Positions 1-8,851 of a stretch of 64,000 bases of DNA are shown in pieces (position 1 is the stretch's first letter; each line of letters starts with the position of its first letter). The stretch lies in contig NZ_AULZ01000021.1 of assembly GCF_000422545.1 (NCBI RefSeq), forward strand, positions 1-64,000, given 5' to 3'. Source of the DNA: Desulfocurvibacter africanus subsp. africanus DSM 2603. Lineage in GTDB: Bacteria > Desulfobacterota > Desulfovibrionia > Desulfovibrionales > Desulfovibrionaceae. The position numbers were made by a program, and so were the translations under genes. The notes under the pieces were generated by a model that saw only the letters and a program-made list of their open reading frames with translations, had not been told where the DNA came from and did not search any database.

Positions 1-95
1 CGTTGACGGCGCAAGTGAATTGCGCCTACGCCTACGCGGCGGCAAGCCATGCCGACGCATGGCTTGCAGAGCATTTTCAAAAGCAAAATGCTCTA
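1..95 (+). repeat. Inverted-end repeat element, copy 1 (cut by window start)
   Basis: This is the right three quarters of a repeat that recurs six more times in the window. Visible parts are the GGCGCAA/TTGCGCC hairpin, the 11-bp stem GCAAGCCATGC/GCATGGCTTGC, and the terminal stem AGAGCATTTT/AAAATGCTCT. The inner segment is the variant with CTACGCCTACGCGGCGG. The left end lies outside the window. Confidence 0.9.
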
Positions 96-172
96 AAAAC
101 GATCATAAGGCCTTCGGAAGCATGCCCAAGCCCATCGGGGCCGACTTCACACAACCCGCATAGGAGCCGCCC

Positions 173-469
173 ATGGCCGAGCGCATCGAAGATATCACCA
201 TCAATTATGAAGAGGACGGCGAGCAGGTCGTCAAGGAACTGGATAAGGAAGTGCTCACCAAGGGCGCCTGGACCACCATCCTCTTCCGTTACCAACAGCT
301 CGACCGCAAGACCGGCGACTGGGGCAAGACACAGTATTCCATACGACGCTACCGCAAGGTCCAGGGCGAGTACCGCTCGCAGTCCAAATTCAACATTTCG
401 AGCGCCGACCAGGCCAAAAAGATCATCGAGACTTTGACCCTCTGGCTCGGCAAGGAAGAGCAGGCTTAG
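173..469 (+). CDS. Conserved hypothetical protein, 98 aa
   Basis: A small soluble, charged protein with no signal peptide or membrane segment and no Cys. I do not recognise a characterised family. The ATG is preceded by AGGAG with 6-nt spacing, which supports this start. It begins with MAERIEDITINYEE and ends with a predicted helix. The next gene starts 4 nt after its stop codon, so it is probably cotranscribed with the ABC-F ATPase; that is the only functional hint. Codon use matches the neighbouring genes. Confidence 0.8.
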   Translation: MAERIEDITINYEEDGEQVVKELDKEVLTKGAWTTILFRYQQLDRKTGDWGKTQYSIRRYRKVQGEYRSQSKFNISSADQAKKIIETLTLWLGKEEQA

Positions 470-473
470 GCCC

Positions 474-2453
474 ATGGCGGTTCTCAGCGCGCGTGGCGTG
501 CTTCTGGCCTTCTCGGGCCAACCGGTGCTGGACGGCGTGAACCTGACTCTGGAGGAGGGCGAGCGAGTCTGTCTGCTTGGCCGCAACGGCGCGGGCAAGT
601 CATCGCTCATGGCCATCCTGGCGGGCCAGGCGAAACCCGACAGCGGCGAGGTGCATCGCGCCCAAGGTCTACGCACGGGCCTGTTGCCCCAGGACGTCCC
701 GCCCGACCTGGGCGGAACGGTTTTCGAGGTAGTCACCTCGGGCCTCGGGGAAAAAGGCGAGTTGGGCCGACGCATGGCCGAGCACCATCGCCTTGCCCGC
801 GAGCTTGCGGCCAATCAGACGGATGCGGCCCTGACAGCCAAGTTGGCCCTGGAGTTGACCAAGCTCGAACGCGCCCTGGAAGCGGCCGGCGGCTTCGAGG
901 CCCTGCGCCAGGTCGATACGGCCGTATCCAAGCTCGGCCTGGACCCGGACGCGGAGTTCACGACCCTTTCCGGCGGATTGCAGCGCCGTACCCTGCTGGC
1001 CCGCGCCCTGGCCGGTGACCCGGATGTGCTCTTCCTGGACGAGCCCACGAACCACCTGGACCTGGATTCCATCGCTTGGTTGGAAGATTTCCTTCTGCGC
1101 CGGCGCGGCTCGCTATTTTTTGTGACCCACGACCGAGCCTTCCTGCGTCGCCTGGCCACGCGCATAGTAGAGCTGGACCGCGGTCAGCTCACCAGTTGGG
1201 CTTGCGATTACGACACCTATCTGGAGCGCCGGGCCGCGCAGCTTGAGGCTGAATCCTCGGAGCGGGCCAAGTTCGACAAGAAGCTGGCCCAGGAGGAAGT
1301 CTGGATTCGCACGGGCATCAAGGCCCGCCGCACGCGCGATATGGGCCGTGTGCGCCGCCTGGTGGATATGCGCCGCGAGCGGGCCGCGCGCCGCGAGCGC
1401 GTGGGCTCGGCTCAACTGCTGGCCCAGGAGGCTGATCGCTCGGGCAAGCTGGTTGCCGAGCTGGAGCATGTCAGCTTCACCTATGACGGCCGTCCGGTCA
1501 TCCAGGACCTGACCACTGTGGTCACGCGCGGGGACAAGCTTGGCATCATCGGACCCAACGGCGCGGGCAAGACAACGCTGTTGCATTTGCTTTTAGGCCG
1601 TTTGCAGCCAACCAGCGGCACGGTGCGCCTGGGCACGAACATGCAGGTGGCCTATTTCGACCAGCTGCGCGCCGAGCTGGACCACGACAAAAGCGTCAAG
1701 GACAACGTGGCCGGCGGCAACGATCAGGTCATTGTGAACGGTCAACCCGTGCACGTGCTCGGCTGGCTGCGCAACTTCCTGTTCTCGGCCGACCGCGCGC
1801 GCATACCAGTGCGTTTGCTCTCGGGCGGCGAGCGCAACCGGCTGCTGCTGGCCAAGCTCTTTGCCCGGCCCTGCAACGTGCTGGTCATGGACGAGCCCAC
1901 CAACGACCTGGATCTGGAGACCCTGGAGCTTCTGGAGGATCTGCTGGCCGACTTTTCCGGCACGCTCCTGCTGGTCAGCCATGACCGCGCCTTCCTGAAC
2001 AACGTGGTCACCTCCACCCTGGCCTTTGAGGGCAATGGCCGGGTGGTTGAGTACGCCGGCGGCTACGACGACTGGCTCAGCCAACGCCAGGCGACCTCGC
2101 AAGCCAAGTCGGCGGCGCAGCGGGTCCCGGATGACGAGGCCGCGGCCAAATCAGCCGCCTCGCGCGGCCCGCGCAAGCTGAGCTTCAAGGAAAAGGCCGA
2201 AGCCGAGACCAGGCGCAAGGAACTGGCTGAGCTGCCGGCCCGCATCGAGGCTCTTGAAACCGAACAGGCCGAACTCAACGCGCGACTGTCCTCGCCTGAT
2301 TTGTACAGCGATCCCCAATCCGTGCAAAAGGTCCAGGCGCGCATGGCCGAGATCGAGTCAGGCCTGGACAGAGCCCTGGCCCGCTGGGAAGAGCTGGAGT
2401 CGGCCCAGAAGGTTTTCGATGCCGCCCTGGCCAGCGGCGAGGTACGCGAATAG
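474..2453 (+). CDS. uup: ABC-F family ATPase, Uup-like
   Basis: A soluble ABC protein with two nucleotide-binding domains and no membrane domain. The first has Walker A GRNGAGKSS (about residues 36-44), signature LSGG (165-168) and Walker B with DEPTNHLD (189-196). The second has GPNGAGKTT (360-368), LSGGERNR (449-456) and DEPTNDLD (473-480). The linker carries the KARRTRDMGRVRRL motif typical of Uup, and the last about 90 residues look like the Uup C-terminal coiled coil with positive patches. Uup-type ABC-F proteins act on ribosomes or on branched DNA intermediates. Family assignment is secure; the Uup subtype is inferred from the linker and the C-terminal extension. A PAS histidine kinase gene starts 5 nt downstream. 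Confidence 0.9.
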   Translation: MAVLSARGVLLAFSGQPVLDGVNLTLEEGERVCLLGRNGAGKSSLMAILAGQAKPDSGEVHRAQGLRTGLLPQDVPPDLGGTVFEVVTSGLGEKGELGRRMAEHHRLARELAANQTDAALTAKLALELTKLERALEAAGGFEALRQVDTAVSKLGLDPDAEFTTLSGGLQRRTLLARALAGDPDVLFLDEPTNHLDLDSIAWLEDFLLRRRGSLFFVTHDRAFLRRLATRIVELDRGQLTSWACDYDTYLERRAAQLEAESSERAKFDKKLAQEEVWIRTGIKARRTRDMGRVRRLVDMRRERAARRERVGSAQLLAQEADRSGKLVAELEHVSFTYDGRPVIQDLTTVVTRGDKLGIIGPNGAGKTTLLHLLLGRLQPTSGTVRLGTNMQVAYFDQLRAELDHDKSVKDNVAGGNDQVIVNGQPVHVLGWLRNFLFSADRARIPVRLLSGGERNRLLLAKLFARPCNVLVMDEPTNDLDLETLELLEDLLADFSGTLLLVSHDRAFLNNVVTSTLAFEGNGRVVEYAGGYDDWLSQRQATSQAKSAAQRVPDDEAAAKSAASRGPRKLSFKEKAEAETRRKELAELPARIEALETEQAELNARLSSPDLYSDPQSVQKVQARMAEIESGLDRALARWEELESAQKVFDAALASGEVRE

Positions 2454-2458
2454 CCGCC

Positions 2459-5212
2459 GTGACGAACGCCTTCCGCTCCCAAGGCAGACTCGCCGACATC
2501 ATGGCGCATAGCCCGGCCGTGGCCGTGGCCTGGGCCGACATTCGGCGCGAGCGCGTTCTGTTCGTCTCGGACAATGCAGGCCGCCTTGGCCTGGACGCCG
2601 AGGCCCTTTTGTCCGGCAGCCTTTCCCTGGTCGAGCGAATCCATCCCGAGGACGCCCCGCGCGTGCGGGCTCTGACCGAGCAGGCCCTGGCCCTGGGTCG
2701 TTCAGAGCTACGCTTGGAGTATCGACTCGTGACCCCGGACGGCCGAATCGTGCGCGTGGAGGAACTGAGCCGCTTCGAGTGCGGAAGCGGCTGCGCCAGG
2801 CTGGAGGGGCTGCTGCTGGACGTGACCACGCGAGAAGCTCATGGCTACGGTGCCCGACCTCAGCCCGAGCGTAGCCAACTGGCCGTAGTGGATGATCTGT
2901 CCGAGTTCGTGGGCCGTTTCCTGGCTGACGGCACCATCACCTTTGTCAACGATGCGCATTGCCGCTTCTTCGGCGTGCCGCGCGAGTTTCTGCTGGGCCA
3001 GAACCTCTTCGCGCTGGTTCCCGCCCCCGAAAGCACATGGCTGCAGGACCATCTGAGCACGCTAACACCCCAGCAGCCCGCCAGCAGGACGCGCCGAGTC
3101 ATACCTATGCCCAACGGCGGAGAGCGCTGGGTGGAGTGGGTGGAGCGCGCCTTCTTCGATAGCGAAGGCAAAGTGCAGGAGTACCAGTCCGTGGGGCGCG
3201 ACGTGACCGCCGAGGTCACTTCACGGAAAGAGCTGAACGAAGCCAACACGCTGCTCACGGCCATTGTGGAAAGCGTGCCCACGCCAGTCTATATTCGCGA
3301 CACCGAGCACCGCTATCGCATCATGAACCCGGCCTATGCCCGCTTCTGGGGTTTGGAGCCCTCCGACTGCCTGGGCAAGACTCCTCATGAATTCTTGCCG
3401 CGCGAGGCCGCCGACATCATCGTGGCCGGCGATCAGGCTGTCCTGAGCACGCTCAGACCCCAGGAGGCTGAAGAGCCCTTCTATCCGAACGGCGAGGAGC
3501 GCATCCTCTGGTCACGTGAGGTGCCCCTGTGCGACAAGGACGGGAAGCCTTGGGGCATATGCGGCGTGGTGATGGATATCACCGAGCGCCAGCGCATGGA
3601 GTCCGAGTTGGAGGATGCCCGGCAAGGCTTGGAGGTGCGCGTGGCCGAGCGGACCCGTCAGCTCCGTGAAGCCAACCGGCGCCTTTCGCGCGAAATCGCC
3701 GAGCGCCTGGCCGCGGAGCGAGAGCAGCGTCTGCGCCAGGAGCAGTTGCGCATCATCTTGGACAACCTGCCTTCGCACGTCTACGTGCGTGATGCCCAGG
3801 GCCGCTACCTGCTCATGAACCGCCAGTATGAGCGTTTCTGGGGCCTCGACAGTGGCAGCGCCTTGGGTCGCACTCCCTACGACGTGCTGCCGGCCAAGGT
3901 CGCGGAAAAGATCCTGGCCGACGATGAGCTGATCCTGTCCGAAGGTCGGCCGCTGACCCTGGACGAAACCTTCCAGCGCGCAGGAAGGTTGCACACCTTT
4001 CTGACCTGCGAGGTTCCGCTGCTGGATTCCCAGGGCAGGGCCTATGCCGTGTGCGGTGTATGCACCGACGTGAGCGAGCGCAAGCGCATGGAGGCTGCCC
4101 TGGGCGAGAGTGAGCGCATCTTGCGCGGCCTGATCGACGCGATTGGCCAAAGTCTGGTGCTTCTCGATCCGACGGGTCGGTTACTGGCCATAAACAAGAC
4201 GTGCCTGGGCAGGATGGGTTATTCGGAGGCCGAGGAAGTACTGGGCACCTGCCACTTCGACCATATGACCAGTGAAGAGGCTGCCCAGCGCCGGGCCATG
4301 TTGGAGCGTGTGCTGTCTTCCCGTCGACCTTGTCATGAACGGATGCATTTTCGGAGCGCGCTCCACAAAACGTCTTTTTATCCCTTTTTTGATGAGGCCG
4401 GCCAAGTTTCCAGCGTGGCAATCTACTCCGAGGACATCACTCACGAAGTCAACTTGGAGCGGCAGCTGAGGCGCGCGCAGCGCCTGGAGGCCGTAGGCAC
4501 TTTGGCCAGCGGCATCGCCCACGAATTCAACAACATGCTGACTCTCATCATGGGCTTCGGCGAAATGGCCTTGGAAACTTCGCACGAGAAGTCGGACTGC
4601 CTGCTGCAGGTCTTGCGCACGGCGGAGCGGGGCAGGGACATCGTGCGCCAGATGCTCACCTTCAGCCGTGGCGACGATCAGCCCCGGATCCCCCTGAATA
4701 TCGGTTCGACCGTGCGCGAATGCCTGGACCTCCTGCGGGCGACCTTGCCGCGCGACGTGCGCCTGGAGTCCAGCCTGCCCGAGAGGCCTCTGTGCGTCCT
4801 GGCCAACGCCACCCAGATCCATCAGCTGCTCATCAATCTGGTGTCCAACGCGGCCGACGCCATGCGCGGGCAGGACCCGACCGGCGGCATCATCCGCGTG
4901 GAGCTGGCCCATTGTCCGGAGGACAAATCCCGGACAGATTCGTCGAGGCTCCTACCGGGAGAGCATGCGCGGCTCAGCGTGTCCGACACCGGGCCGGGCA
5001 TGGCCGCCGATGTCCTGGAGCGCATTTTCGATCCTTTTTTCACCACCAAGGAGCCCGGCAAAGGCACGGGCCTTGGCTTGGCCGTAGTTCACGGTATCGT
5101 CCAGGCCATGGATGGGGTCATCATGGCCGCCTCGAAGCCCGGTCAGGGCGCCTGCTTCGACATCCTCCTGCCATTGGCAACTGTCGGCTTCTCCGAGCCC
5201 GGCCAGCCATAA
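2459..5212 (+). CDS. Multi-PAS sensor histidine kinase
   Basis: Soluble-looking kinase of 917 aa with about five successive PAS domains (roughly residues 10-130, 135-255, 260-390, 420-550 and 555-670). A coiled-coil segment lies near residue 400. The HisKA phospho-acceptor is His688 in the motif AHEFNNM. The HATPase domain shows DTGPGM and GKGTGLGL boxes near 840-875. There is no transmembrane helix and no receiver domain, so a separate response regulator is needed, and none is adjacent. The start is a GTG 5 nt after the ABC-F stop without a clear ribosome binding site, so translational coupling is likely. An ATG at 2501 is an alternative. The ligand is unknown; repeated PAS domains suggest redox or small-molecule sensing. 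Confidence 0.88.
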   Translation: MTNAFRSQGRLADIMAHSPAVAVAWADIRRERVLFVSDNAGRLGLDAEALLSGSLSLVERIHPEDAPRVRALTEQALALGRSELRLEYRLVTPDGRIVRVEELSRFECGSGCARLEGLLLDVTTREAHGYGARPQPERSQLAVVDDLSEFVGRFLADGTITFVNDAHCRFFGVPREFLLGQNLFALVPAPESTWLQDHLSTLTPQQPASRTRRVIPMPNGGERWVEWVERAFFDSEGKVQEYQSVGRDVTAEVTSRKELNEANTLLTAIVESVPTPVYIRDTEHRYRIMNPAYARFWGLEPSDCLGKTPHEFLPREAADIIVAGDQAVLSTLRPQEAEEPFYPNGEERILWSREVPLCDKDGKPWGICGVVMDITERQRMESELEDARQGLEVRVAERTRQLREANRRLSREIAERLAAEREQRLRQEQLRIILDNLPSHVYVRDAQGRYLLMNRQYERFWGLDSGSALGRTPYDVLPAKVAEKILADDELILSEGRPLTLDETFQRAGRLHTFLTCEVPLLDSQGRAYAVCGVCTDVSERKRMEAALGESERILRGLIDAIGQSLVLLDPTGRLLAINKTCLGRMGYSEAEEVLGTCHFDHMTSEEAAQRRAMLERVLSSRRPCHERMHFRSALHKTSFYPFFDEAGQVSSVAIYSEDITHEVNLERQLRRAQRLEAVGTLASGIAHEFNNMLTLIMGFGEMALETSHEKSDCLLQVLRTAERGRDIVRQMLTFSRGDDQPRIPLNIGSTVRECLDLLRATLPRDVRLESSLPERPLCVLANATQIHQLLINLVSNAADAMRGQDPTGGIIRVELAHCPEDKSRTDSSRLLPGEHARLSVSDTGPGMAADVLERIFDPFFTTKEPGKGTGLGLAVVHGIVQAMDGVIMAASKPGQGACFDILLPLATVGFSEPGQP

Positions 5213-5356
5213 TCCTCTTTTGCAGAACAAAACAACGACTCTCTAATTCCGCACCTGGGCCTTTTCCTGTATGCACTGATATGGATCGGGACTTTCCCGC
5301 CTGGCTGTCGCAACGTAGCCATGGCAGGAAGCCAAAACGCTTACAGGAGGGTGCCC

Positions 5357-5743
5357 ATGCAACGCCATCTCGCGATTTTGTTTATTCTTGCCCTGAGTCT
5401 GTCCATGGCTGCGGGCTGCGGTGCTTTAGTCGCCGGCGGCGCGGCGGCCGCCGGGACCTATGTCTACACCGAGGGTCGGCTCCAGCAGCAGTATGATGCG
5501 AACCTGGACCAAGCCTTCCAGGCTAGCCTTGCCGGAGCCAGGGATGCGGGACTGAAGGTGACCGAGCAAAACAAGGAAGTGGCCGAGGCCAGCATCCGAG
5601 CCGAGCAGCAGGACGGCTCGCCCGTGTGGATCACCTTGGAGTCATTGGACCAGAACAAGACCCAGGTTTCCGTGCGCGTGGGCTATACTGGCGACGAGCA
5701 GGCCTCGCGACGCATCCAGGAGGCCATTGCCAAAAGGTTTTAG
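5357..5743 (+). CDS. DUF3568-type lipoprotein, paralog 1
   Basis: Predicted lipoprotein of 128 aa. The N-terminus is a type II signal (MQRHLAILFILALSLSM) with lipobox MAAGC, followed by a Gly/Ala-rich stretch GALVAGGAAAAGTYVY and a compact alpha/beta domain. It ends with the block VSVRVGYTGDEQASRRI. AGGAGG at 5345-5350 sets the ATG at 5357; an upstream in-frame extension has no support. The domain organisation fits the uncharacterised DUF3568 family of small exported proteins. The next gene encodes a clear paralog, so the pair arose by tandem duplication. Function is unknown. Confidence 0.8.
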   Translation: MQRHLAILFILALSLSMAAGCGALVAGGAAAAGTYVYTEGRLQQQYDANLDQAFQASLAGARDAGLKVTEQNKEVAEASIRAEQQDGSPVWITLESLDQNKTQVSVRVGYTGDEQASRRIQEAIAKRF

Positions 5744-5820
5744 GCTGTTCTGACGTGGACCTGGCAGGCAAGGCCGCCCGGAGTTAGGCATGTGAAACAG
5801 GACAAACCAGGGAGGGCATC

Positions 5821-6228
5821 ATGTTCAAACGTTTTGCGGGATTCGTGGCTTTGGCGGCGTTCACCCAATGCTTGATCGGATGTGCTGCCGTGGGGGCCCT
5901 GTTGGGGCTGGCCGCCGTGGGAGCCGGAACTTATATCTACGTCGACGGTAAGCTGCAGCGTGATTATGAAGCGCCGCTCGACAGGGCCTACGAGGCCAGC
6001 CTGGAGGCGGTCCAGGAATTACGGCTCGAGCTGACGGAGAAGAGTAAGGACATCTCGGAGGCGCAGATTCGCGCTAAGGACAACGAGACATCCATCTGGA
6101 TCGGACTTGAATCCTTGGAGGCCAACAGGACCAAAATTTCCGTGCGCGTAGGCTACACCGGCGACGAGCAGGCCTCGCGGCGCATCCACGAGGCCATAGC
6201 CCGCCGGCTGGGTGTCAAGGGCTCCTGA
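5821..6228 (+). CDS. DUF3568-type lipoprotein, paralog 2
   Basis: Lipoprotein-like protein of 135 aa, homologous end to end with the preceding gene. It has a signal peptide with lipobox LIGC, a hydrophobic Gly/Ala segment ending GAGTYIYVDGKL, and the same C-terminal block VSVRVGYTGDEQASRRI. The ATG has a good ribosome binding site (GGGAGG). Spacing of 77 nt from paralog 1 would allow cotranscription. It probably sits in the outer membrane or periplasm; role unknown. Confidence 0.8.
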   Translation: MFKRFAGFVALAAFTQCLIGCAAVGALLGLAAVGAGTYIYVDGKLQRDYEAPLDRAYEASLEAVQELRLELTEKSKDISEAQIRAKDNETSIWIGLESLEANRTKISVRVGYTGDEQASRRIHEAIARRLGVKGS

Positions 6229-6290
6229 CGTCAGGACGGGCAGGCCGCCTTCGTCAAACGCGGCGCTAGCCGGTCCTGAAAGCGGGCTGG

Positions 6291-6629
6291 CTAGCGCAGG
6301 GTTTCGTCGCGGGTGCGGGTCAGGGTCTGCTCCGTATCCTCGATGAACAGCTCCACATCCATGGGCGAGATTTTCAAGATGCGGCCTGCGACCCGGCCTT
6401 TGATCTCGCCGCCTTCACTTTCGGTGAAACGCAGCTCGAACATGATGGGCTGCTCGTCGCCCATGCCGGGATGGCCGTAGAGATAAATGGCCATGGAATC
6501 AAGCGTGCGATCGCCCTGGTCGACCATGGCCTTGGGGCCGCCATGGAAGACCATGTGCCGCCCCAGCTCCTGGAATACCAGCTCCATGAGATCGGGATCG
6601 TCCAAAAGGAAAAAAGTGCCTTTCGCCAT
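6291..6629 (-). CDS. Conserved hypothetical protein, 112 aa
   Basis: Small acidic soluble protein with no signal peptide, membrane segment or Cys. It begins MAKGTFFLLDDPDLMELVFQ and has a predicted alpha then beta-rich layout. The ATG has GGAG 8 nt upstream. It converges on the DUF3568 pair and is transcribed away from the diguanylate cyclase. I do not recognise the family. Codon bias and a normal start support a real gene. Confidence 0.7.
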   Translation of the reverse strand: MAKGTFFLLDDPDLMELVFQELGRHMVFHGGPKAMVDQGDRTLDSMAIYLYGHPGMGDEQPIMFELRFTESEGGEIKGRVAGRILKISPMDVELFIEDTEQTLTRTRDETLR

Positions 6630-6866
6630 TGCGTGCTCCGTGCTCTGGTGTGGTTGCGGCTACAGCCTGCGCCCCTAGGCTGGCAGCCGTAGCCCCGCCT
6701 GCTTACGCCAAGGCGGCGGCCGTGTCCACGGCTTGACCGAAGGGCGCAGGGCCGGTAAGAGACCAAGCCGGAACCCATAGTAATTTCTGCAGGCTTCTTG
6801 CGCTCCCGGATTGGGCCATGCCGATCACGGGCTACCTGTATTTACAAGGCAGCGGGAAGGAAACTC

Positions 6867-8102
6867 ATGTCCATGCTGGCCTATCCGGCCGTATTTCTGC
6901 TGGCAGGTTTCGGCCTCCTGCATCTTGGTTTGGTCACGAGCGGTCTCGCCGTGATCTTTGGGGCCTTGCCGTTGATCCTGACGGTAGTTGGCGTCGGCCT
7001 GGCTTGGCGTTTCAACCGATCCGGGGCCGTGTTCGCCTTTCTTGCCTTGGGCCTGACCTACCTGGTTGGTGCCTGGGTGCCATTGGGCATGGCCGTGGAC
7101 GCGCCGGAAGCTCAGGCTGTCCTGGCCATCCTGGCTTTGGTCCTGCCGCTCAATTTCGTACTGGCCGCCGCCATCGGCGATCGGGGCGTGCTCACATTCA
7201 GGGGAATCCTGCAGCTTCTGCTCCTAACCGGCGAATTGACTACCGTATTCATTCTGGTGCGCGTCTCCCTGTGGCTCGGTGGGCCGGAAGGCGCGGCCAG
7301 CTGCAATAGAGCCGTGGCCGGGCTGCTTTCGTCGAATTTCCTCCCTGTTGAGGCCACGACCTGGATCGGCCTGCCTCTGTCGGGCATCGTGGCCGTGCAA
7401 TTTGCCCTGCTATTCTTCCTCTATCGAACCTTGCGCGACCGCTCGCCCCTGGATATCGGCTTCGGCGGCGCGCTGCTTGCCGCGGCCATAGGTCTCGGCT
7501 CGCGCACTCCCCAGGCCGTTGATGTCTATTTCACCGCTGCGGGTCTGACTCTGCTGTCGTCCATCTTCATGGATTCATACCGCATGGCCTTCCTGGATGA
7601 GCTCACGGGCCTGCCCACGCGCCGCGTGCTCAAGGCCGATTTCAAGAAGCTGGGCGGCGGATATGCCGTGGCCATGGTCGACGTGGATCACTTCAAGAAG
7701 TTCAACGACACCTATGGCCATGACGTGGGCGATCAGGTCCTGCGCATGGTCGCCTCGCGGCTGTCCAAGGTCACGGGCGGCGGTAAGGCCTATCGGTACG
7801 GCGGCGAGGAGTTCACCGTGCTGTTCCCAAAGCTGGGCAAGAAGGCGGCAAGGCCTCACCTTGAGGCCTTGCGCGAATCAATCGAGCAGTCCGGCTTTAA
7901 TTTGCGCGGGCAGGACAGACCCAAGCAGAAGCCCGAGAATCCCAAGCGGCCAGAGAAGCCAAAAATCGTATCGGTGACTGTATCCATCGGCGCCGCCGAG
8001 CACGGTGCTGCCAACGCCACGCCAGACGAAGCCATCAAGGCCGCGGACAAGGCCTTATACAAAGCCAAGAAGAACGGCCGCAACCGCGTGGAGTTGGGTT
8101 GA
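6867..8102 (+). CDS. Membrane-bound diguanylate cyclase (GGDEF)
   Basis: About 411 aa. The N-terminal half holds seven or eight hydrophobic helices (roughly residues 5-220), followed by a GGDEF domain. The active-site motif is GGEEF at residues 312-316, preceded by MVDVDHFKKFNDTYGHDVGD, so synthesis of cyclic di-GMP from GTP is expected. The inhibitory RxxD site normally found five residues before GGEEF is absent, so product inhibition may be lost. GGAAGG at 6855-6860 supports the ATG at 6867 over upstream in-frame starts. The isochorismatase-family gene lies 64 nt downstream. The signal sensed by the membrane half is unknown. Confidence 0.9.
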   Translation: MSMLAYPAVFLLAGFGLLHLGLVTSGLAVIFGALPLILTVVGVGLAWRFNRSGAVFAFLALGLTYLVGAWVPLGMAVDAPEAQAVLAILALVLPLNFVLAAAIGDRGVLTFRGILQLLLLTGELTTVFILVRVSLWLGGPEGAASCNRAVAGLLSSNFLPVEATTWIGLPLSGIVAVQFALLFFLYRTLRDRSPLDIGFGGALLAAAIGLGSRTPQAVDVYFTAAGLTLLSSIFMDSYRMAFLDELTGLPTRRVLKADFKKLGGGYAVAMVDVDHFKKFNDTYGHDVGDQVLRMVASRLSKVTGGGKAYRYGGEEFTVLFPKLGKKAARPHLEALRESIEQSGFNLRGQDRPKQKPENPKRPEKPKIVSVTVSIGAAEHGAANATPDEAIKAADKALYKAKKNGRNRVELG

Positions 8103-8166
8103 AGCCAAGGCAGTGAGCCGTGTTGCCCAGGCTTAGGCCGCGCCGCATGCTCAAAAGGAAGGCCTA

Positions 8167-8706
8167 ATGACAGCACTGCTCGTGATCGACATGCAGGCAG
8201 GCCTTTTTTCCGGCCCGGCGAAACGCCATGACGCCGAAAGCGTGATCGAACGCATCAATGCCCTTATCGGAGCGGTGCGGGCAAGCCGTGGCCGCATCAT
8301 CTTCATTCAGCATAACGGACCTGCGGGGGATGATCTCGAACCCGGTGTTCCAGGCTGGGACCTGTTGCCCATGCTGGACCGGGAAGCGTCCGATATGGTG
8401 ATACGCAAGGAAGCCTGCGACGCGTTCTATCGCACGAGCTTGCTCGCTGCCCTGCGCTCCCTTGGCGTGGAGCGGCTCGTCGTGACCGGCTGCTGCACCG
8501 ACTTTTGCGTGGACACCACCATCCGCTCCGCCGCTAGCAAGGATTTCCAGATCATCGTGGCGGCGGACGGCCACACGACTGCCGACAGGCCGCATCTGGA
8601 TGCGGCCGCCATCATAAAGCACCACAATTACATGTGGGAGAATCTCATCCTGCCTGGGCGGCCCGTGCGGGTCGAGCCCACGGCGGCGATCCTGAACAGC
8701 CTATAG
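8167..8706 (+). CDS. Isochorismatase-family cysteine hydrolase
   Basis: A 179-aa protein of the isochorismatase/nicotinamidase superfamily. The expected catalytic residues are visible: Asp8 in LLVIDMQ, a Lys in VIRKEAC, and Cys114 in TGCCTDFCVDTT. Substrate cannot be told from sequence; amide or enol-ether hydrolysis is usual in this family. It ends with conserved blocks around NLILPGRP. AAGGAAGG upstream supports the ATG. Confidence 0.88.
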   Translation: MTALLVIDMQAGLFSGPAKRHDAESVIERINALIGAVRASRGRIIFIQHNGPAGDDLEPGVPGWDLLPMLDREASDMVIRKEACDAFYRTSLLAALRSLGVERLVVTGCCTDFCVDTTIRSAASKDFQIIVAADGHTTADRPHLDAAAIIKHHNYMWENLILPGRPVRVEPTAAILNSL

Positions 8707-8851
8707 CAAAGCCAATGAAATGCGCGGAATCAATGGCGCATTCATCCGAAGCAGGGCTTGGTGGTGGAGCGTGGGGAGGATAAGATTCTTCCCGGCGCTC
8801 ATGCTGGCGTTGTAAGCCCCTGCCGAAGCGTTTGAGAGGGAAGCTGGCAGG

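Noticed and set aside
3-437. Open frame starting in the repeat, with a similar peptide found at each repeat copy
   Set aside because: The shared peptide follows from the identical repeat DNA; downstream of each copy the frame becomes unrelated, there is no ribosome binding site, and it overlaps real genes.
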